NCBI GenBank assembly: GCA_017448825.1
Contig: JAFSKR010000052.1
Span: 1-35,461 of the forward strand
Direction of reading: 5' to 3'
DNA length: 35,461 nt
Source: Bacteroidaceae bacterium
GTDB taxonomy: Bacteria; Bacteroidota; Bacteroidia; Bacteroidales; Bacteroidaceae
The translations under genes were made by a program, and so were the position numbers. The notes under the pieces are model-generated. The model searched no databases. It saw nothing but the letters and a program-made list of their open reading frames with translations, and had not been told where the DNA came from. This document shows positions 31,885-35,461 of the stretch, piece by piece; positions within the stretch are counted from its first letter, which is position 1, and each line of letters begins with the position of its first letter.

Positions 31885-33000
31885 ATGAAACTCCTATCCA
31901 AACTCATGATTGGTGCTGCCCTCATAGCACAAACTGCCGCAGCACAGACAAAGCAAGAGGTCATGGCTTCCATTGAGAAGGTGAACGACTATTGGCAAAG
32001 CCACAACACCGCCAAGTGCCGTGGCTTTTGGGACAACGCCGCCTACTTCACAGGCAACCAGGAAGTGTATAACCTCACCCAGAAACAGGCGTATCTTGAC
32101 TATGCCCTCCTATGGGCTGAATACAACCACTGGAAAGGAGCCACACAAAAGGACAAGAAACAGTGGCAGTACAAGACCTATGGCGAAGGCATGAATCACG
32201 TGCTGTTTGCCGACTGGCAGATTTGTTTCCAAGTTTATATCGACCTCTACAAACTGGAGCACCGTGCCGAACGCATTGAAAGAGCCTTGGAGGTGATGTG
32301 CTACGAAGCTTCTACGCCAGATGTCGATTACTGGTGGTGGGCTGATGCACTTTACATGGGCATGCCCATCTTCTCCAAACTCTACACTGTCACCCACGAC
32401 CAGAAACTGCTCGACAAGCAATATCAGTGCTACAAGTGGACAGACGACCTGCTCTTCGACACAGAGAAGCAGTTATATTATCGCGACGGCAAATACGTCT
32501 ATCCCAAGGTGAAGACCGCTTGCAACGAGGGCAAGTCCTTCTGGGCACGTGGTGCAGGATGGGTGTTGGCAGGACTTGCCAAAGTGCTGCAAGACCTCCC
32601 CAAGGACAGCAAATACTACGCTTTCTATCTCGACCGCTTCAAGAAACTCGCCGAGGGAGTGGCCAATTGCCAGCAACCCGACGGCTACTGGACACGTTCC
32701 ATGCTCTGCCCCGACGATGCCCCTGGCTATGAGACCTCTGGCACAGCCTTCTTCACCTACGGCATCCTGTGGGGCGTAAACAACGGCATCCTGCCCGCCA
32801 AGCAATACCAACCCACCATTGACAAGGCCTGGAAGTACCTCTCCACCGTAGCCCTCCAGCCCGACGGCAGCATCGGTTACGTGCAACCCATCGGAGAGAA
32901 GCCCGACCCCACGCGCACTGTCAATGCCCAGTCACAAGCACCCTTCGGCACAGGCGCATGGCTTTTAGCAGCATGTGAGTACTACAAATTCCTGAAATAG
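31885..33000 (+). CDS. secreted GH105 family unsaturated glucuronyl/rhamnogalacturonyl hydrolase
   Basis: A 371-residue protein with a signal peptide (KLLSKLMIGAALIAQTAAA-Q). The (alpha/alpha)6-barrel family segments are DYWWWADALYMGMPIFSKL, SFWARGAGWVLAGLAKVLQD and PGYETSGTAFFTYGILWGV, typical of GH105/GH88 (YteR-like) enzymes that cleave the unsaturated uronic acid left by pectin or other polysaccharide lyases. Asp in the WWADALYM motif is the likely catalytic acid. It is unexpectedly located between cca and lpxK with 15-bp and 0-bp gaps. Substrate is inferred. Confidence 0.88.
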   Translation: MKLLSKLMIGAALIAQTAAAQTKQEVMASIEKVNDYWQSHNTAKCRGFWDNAAYFTGNQEVYNLTQKQAYLDYALLWAEYNHWKGATQKDKKQWQYKTYGEGMNHVLFADWQICFQVYIDLYKLEHRAERIERALEVMCYEASTPDVDYWWWADALYMGMPIFSKLYTVTHDQKLLDKQYQCYKWTDDLLFDTEKQLYYRDGKYVYPKVKTACNEGKSFWARGAGWVLAGLAKVLQDLPKDSKYYAFYLDRFKKLAEGVANCQQPDGYWTRSMLCPDDAPGYETSGTAFFTYGILWGVNNGILPAKQYQPTIDKAWKYLSTVALQPDGSIGYVQPIGEKPDPTRTVNAQSQAPFGTGAWLLAACEYYKFLK

Positions 33001-34005
33001 ATGGAAGGAGACCATATCAAAGTCAACCACTGGCTCACGCCCCTCTCATGGCTTTATGGGCTTGGTGTAAGCATCAGAAACCTGATGTTCGACAATGGTA
33101 TGCTCAAATCCCAAACCTTCCCACTTCCCGTCATCTGTGTGGGCAACATCACAGTGGGGGGGACAGGAAAAACCCCACACACCGAGTACCTCATCCGTCT
33201 GCTCTCCCCAAAGCATCAGGTCGCGGTACTCAGCCGTGGCTACAAACGCCAATCCAAAGGCTATGTGCTCGCCACCAAAGACACACCCATGAAGACGATT
33301 GGCGACGAGCCATACCAGATGAAACACAAGTTCCCCCACATCCACATGGCAGTCGATAAAGACCGGTGCCACGGCATCAAGCAGTTGCTGAAAGACAGCG
33401 TGAAGCCTCCCACCGAAGTGGTCATCCTCGACGATGCGTACCAGCACCGCTACGTGCAAGCAGGCATCAACATCCTGCTAATGGATTACCACCGCCTCAT
33501 CTATTTCGACAAGCTCCTGCCAGCGGGACGGCTCCGCGAACACACATCAGGAAGGCGGCGCGCCGACATCATCATCGTGACCAAATGCCCACGTTACATC
33601 ACTCCTATGGATTGCCGGGGCATCGAACGAAGCCTTGACCTCCAGAACTGGCAGAAACTCTTCTTCACCACCTACAAATACCCCAGCTCCTTTGGCAACA
33701 TCGGCGACAATCCCCTGCTCGTCACAGGCATCGCCTCTCCCCGGCAGATGGTGTACGACCTCCAGAAAATCATCCCCAAGTTCGAGGTGATGAGCTTCCC
33801 CGACCACCACAACTTCACAGAAAAGGACATCCAAACCATCAGTGAACGCGCTGCCAAACGCACCATTCTCACCACCGAGAAAGACGCCACACGACTGCAC
33901 GGACTCAAGCGCCTCAAGGTCATCCCCATCGAAGTGGAGTTTCTCGACGGACGGCAAGACGAATTTGACCAAATCATCAAAAGCTACGTAAACAAGAAAG
34001 AATAA
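33001..34005 (+). CDS. lpxK: tetraacyldisaccharide 4'-kinase
   Basis: A 334-residue inner-membrane-associated kinase of lipid A synthesis; it phosphorylates the 4' position of the tetraacyl disaccharide. An N-terminal hydrophobic helix (WLTPLSWLYGLGVSIRN) precedes VGNITVGGTGKTP (48-59, Walker A). LSRGYKR, GDEPYQM and EVVILDDAYQHRYV (the family's DDGxQH-type motif) follow. The ATG directly follows the GH105 stop and thiL starts immediately after its stop. Length is normal. Confidence 0.95.
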   Translation: MEGDHIKVNHWLTPLSWLYGLGVSIRNLMFDNGMLKSQTFPLPVICVGNITVGGTGKTPHTEYLIRLLSPKHQVAVLSRGYKRQSKGYVLATKDTPMKTIGDEPYQMKHKFPHIHMAVDKDRCHGIKQLLKDSVKPPTEVVILDDAYQHRYVQAGINILLMDYHRLIYFDKLLPAGRLREHTSGRRRADIIIVTKCPRYITPMDCRGIERSLDLQNWQKLFFTTYKYPSSFGNIGDNPLLVTGIASPRQMVYDLQKIIPKFEVMSFPDHHNFTEKDIQTISERAAKRTILTTEKDATRLHGLKRLKVIPIEVEFLDGRQDEFDQIIKSYVNKKE

Positions 34006-35061
34006 ATGGCAACAGAAATATCCACCCTTGGCGAGTTCGGACTCATCAAGCGACTCACAGACAACATCCAACCCCAAAATGCTGAGACCCTCTACGGCAT
34101 CGGTGATGATTGTGCTGTGCTTAAATATGACGACAAAGACATCCTCGTCACCACCGACCTGCTCATGGAAGGAGTACATTTTGACCTAACTTATATGCCC
34201 ATGAAGCACCTCGGCTACAAAGCCGCCCAGGTCAACCTCTCCGACATCTACGCCATGGGAGGAACGCCCAAGCAACTCACCATCAGCCTCGCCTTGAGCA
34301 AGCGGTTCAGCGTTGAAGACATGGAAGACTTCTACGAAGGGTTGAAGTTGGCTTGTGAGAAACACCACGTCGATATAGTGGGAGGCGACACCACCAGCTC
34401 ACGCACAGGACTCGCCATCTCCATCACAGCCATCGGTGAGGCAGAGAAAGGGCGAGCCATCTACCGCAACGGAGCCAAAGACACCGACCTCATCTGCGTG
34501 AGCGGCGACCTCGGAGCCGCCTATATGGGCTTCCAGCTCCTTGAGCGTGAGAAAGAAGTCTATTACCAGCAAATCAACACAGCCAAGACCGATGCCGAAC
34601 GCCTCGCCATCTCACAGCCCGACTTCAGCGGTAGGGAGTACCTCCTCGAGCGTCAAATGAAGCCCGAGGCGCGGCGCGACATCATCCTGCGGCTCCGCGA
34701 GGCAGGCATCCAACCCACCGCCATGATGGACATCAGCGACGGGCTCTCCTCCGAGCTCCTCCACATCTGCACCCAGAGCCACTGCGGATGCCGCATCTAC
34801 GAAGAGCGTATCCCCATTGACTACCAAACAGCCGTCATGGCAGAAGAACTCAACATGAGCCTCACCACTGCCGCCCTCAACGGAGGCGAAGACTACGAAC
34901 TCCTCTTCACTGTACCCCTTGCCGACCACGAGAAGGTGGAGCAACTGGAAGACATCAAGCTCATCGGGCACATCACCAAGGAAAGCCTCGGTTGTGCTCT
35001 CATCACACGCGACGGGGCCGAGTTCCAGCTCAAGGCGCAAGGCTGGAACTCTCTCAAATAG
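34006..35061 (+). CDS. thiL: thiamine-monophosphate kinase
   Basis: A 351-residue cytoplasmic kinase that converts thiamine phosphate to the active diphosphate. Motifs of the AIR-synthase-like fold: GIGDDCAVLKYDD, VTTDLLMEGVHFDL, NLSDIYAMGGTP, VGGDTTSS, CVSGDLGAAYMGF and MMDISDGLSSELLH. It abuts lpxK with no gap, so the two are likely translated from one message. In some related genomes, as I recall, a purine nucleoside phosphorylase gene separates the two; here there is none. Confidence 0.95.
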   Translation: MATEISTLGEFGLIKRLTDNIQPQNAETLYGIGDDCAVLKYDDKDILVTTDLLMEGVHFDLTYMPMKHLGYKAAQVNLSDIYAMGGTPKQLTISLALSKRFSVEDMEDFYEGLKLACEKHHVDIVGGDTTSSRTGLAISITAIGEAEKGRAIYRNGAKDTDLICVSGDLGAAYMGFQLLEREKEVYYQQINTAKTDAERLAISQPDFSGREYLLERQMKPEARRDIILRLREAGIQPTAMMDISDGLSSELLHICTQSHCGCRIYEERIPIDYQTAVMAEELNMSLTTAALNGGEDYELLFTVPLADHEKVEQLEDIKLIGHITKESLGCALITRDGAEFQLKAQGWNSLK

Positions 35062-35078
35062 CCCCAACCACGTGTGCG

Positions 35079-35099
35079 TGTGGCGGTTTTCCCACCACA
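35079..35099 (+). terminator. weak hairpin after thiL
   Basis: TGTGGcGG (35079-35086) / CCaCCACA (35092-35099) with one mismatch and a 5-nt loop, not followed by a T-run. A possible terminator or nagB leader element; weak. Confidence 0.25.
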
Positions 35100-35154
35100 A
35101 CATTCAGCACTTATTAAACTTTATTATAACAAACACTTTAAAAACAACAGCATT

Positions 35155-35461
35155 ATGAGAGTAATCATTGAACCGAACTACGATGCCCTCTCCAAATGGG
35201 CAGCCAACTACGTAGCAAACCGCATCATCGAGGCCAAACCTACACCCGAAAAGCCATTCGTGCTTGGATGTCCCACAGGCTCATCACCCCTCGGCCTCTA
35301 CCGCAACCTGATTGACATGTGCAGCGCAGGGAAGATTTCCTTCCAGAACGTCATCACCTTCAACATGGACGAGTACGTAGGCCTGCCCGAGGAGCACCCC
35401 GAGAGCTACCACAGCTTCATGTGGACAAACTTCTTCAGCCATATCGATATCAAGCGGGAGA
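35155..35461 (+). CDS. nagB: glucosamine-6-phosphate deaminase, 5' part
   Basis: Only the first 102 codons are in the window. The sequence VLGCPTGSSPLGLYRNLIDM (sugar-phosphate loop) and FNMDEYVGLPEEHPESYHSF (catalytic-region Asp) are those of NagB, which converts glucosamine 6-phosphate to fructose 6-phosphate and ammonia. It follows thiL after 93 bp of AT-rich DNA without a clear TAnnTTTG promoter. The gene continues beyond the right edge. Confidence 0.92.
   Translation, partial: MRVIIEPNYDALSKWAANYVANRIIEAKPTPEKPFVLGCPTGSSPLGLYRNLIDMCSAGKISFQNVITFNMDEYVGLPEEHPESYHSFMWTNFFSHIDIKRE

Overview
The window reads as chromosomal DNA of a Bacteroidales bacterium, most likely Prevotella or a close relative. 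I infer this from the promoters, which repeatedly show the Bacteroidetes -33 TTTG / -7 TAnnTTTG form (mostly TACCTTTG) and few clear Shine-Dalgarno sites, and from the gene content: GH8 and GH105 glycosidases, a DPP IV-type peptidase, DUF4230 proteins, a CotH protein with a type IX-like C-terminus, and many lipoproteins. The species cannot be fixed from the sequence alone.

Layout. 1-200: leftward promoter and boxA-like leader of what looks like an rRNA operon lying outside the window. 280-3839: leftward secreted DPP IV-type peptidase and GH8 enzyme. 4019-6697: AT-rich leftward three-gene restriction-modification-like island (PmeII-like nuclease, TSPPY methyltransferase, nuclease-like protein), followed by a broken DinD fragment and about 600 bp without a recognisable gene. 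7625-11123: tightly coupled gltX-waaA-HAD phosphatase operon. 11184-13771: secreted hypothetical protein and a lipoprotein fusing a nucleoside hydrolase to a P-loop kinase domain, closed by a strong terminator. 13874-15814: dnaK (leftward).

16065-18500 is the most unusual part: a promoter, a roughly 200-nt leader with nested and mutually exclusive base-pairing arms, then an EcoRI-type adenine methyltransferase overlapping a DUF262-HNH nuclease gene by ATGA. I see this as a candidate defence or modification unit with its own structured RNA. 18501-19680 is gene decay: fragments, a 65-nt-spaced direct repeat, a MITE-like inverted repeat and a small ORF with an in-frame stop.

19730-21015: two overlapping DUF4230 genes. 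21040-24035: leftward CotH-family surface protein and YhcC-like radical SAM gene, translationally coupled. 24126-27221: rplM-rpsI and rpsB-tsf translation genes with structured leaders and a terminator. 27368-28296: a frameshifted small secreted gene, 23-bp tandem repeats and a lipoprotein gene. 28426-29565: WG-repeat lipoprotein. 29707-35061: rightward run of a lipoprotein, cca, a GH105 enzyme, lpxK and thiL. 35155-end: the start of nagB.
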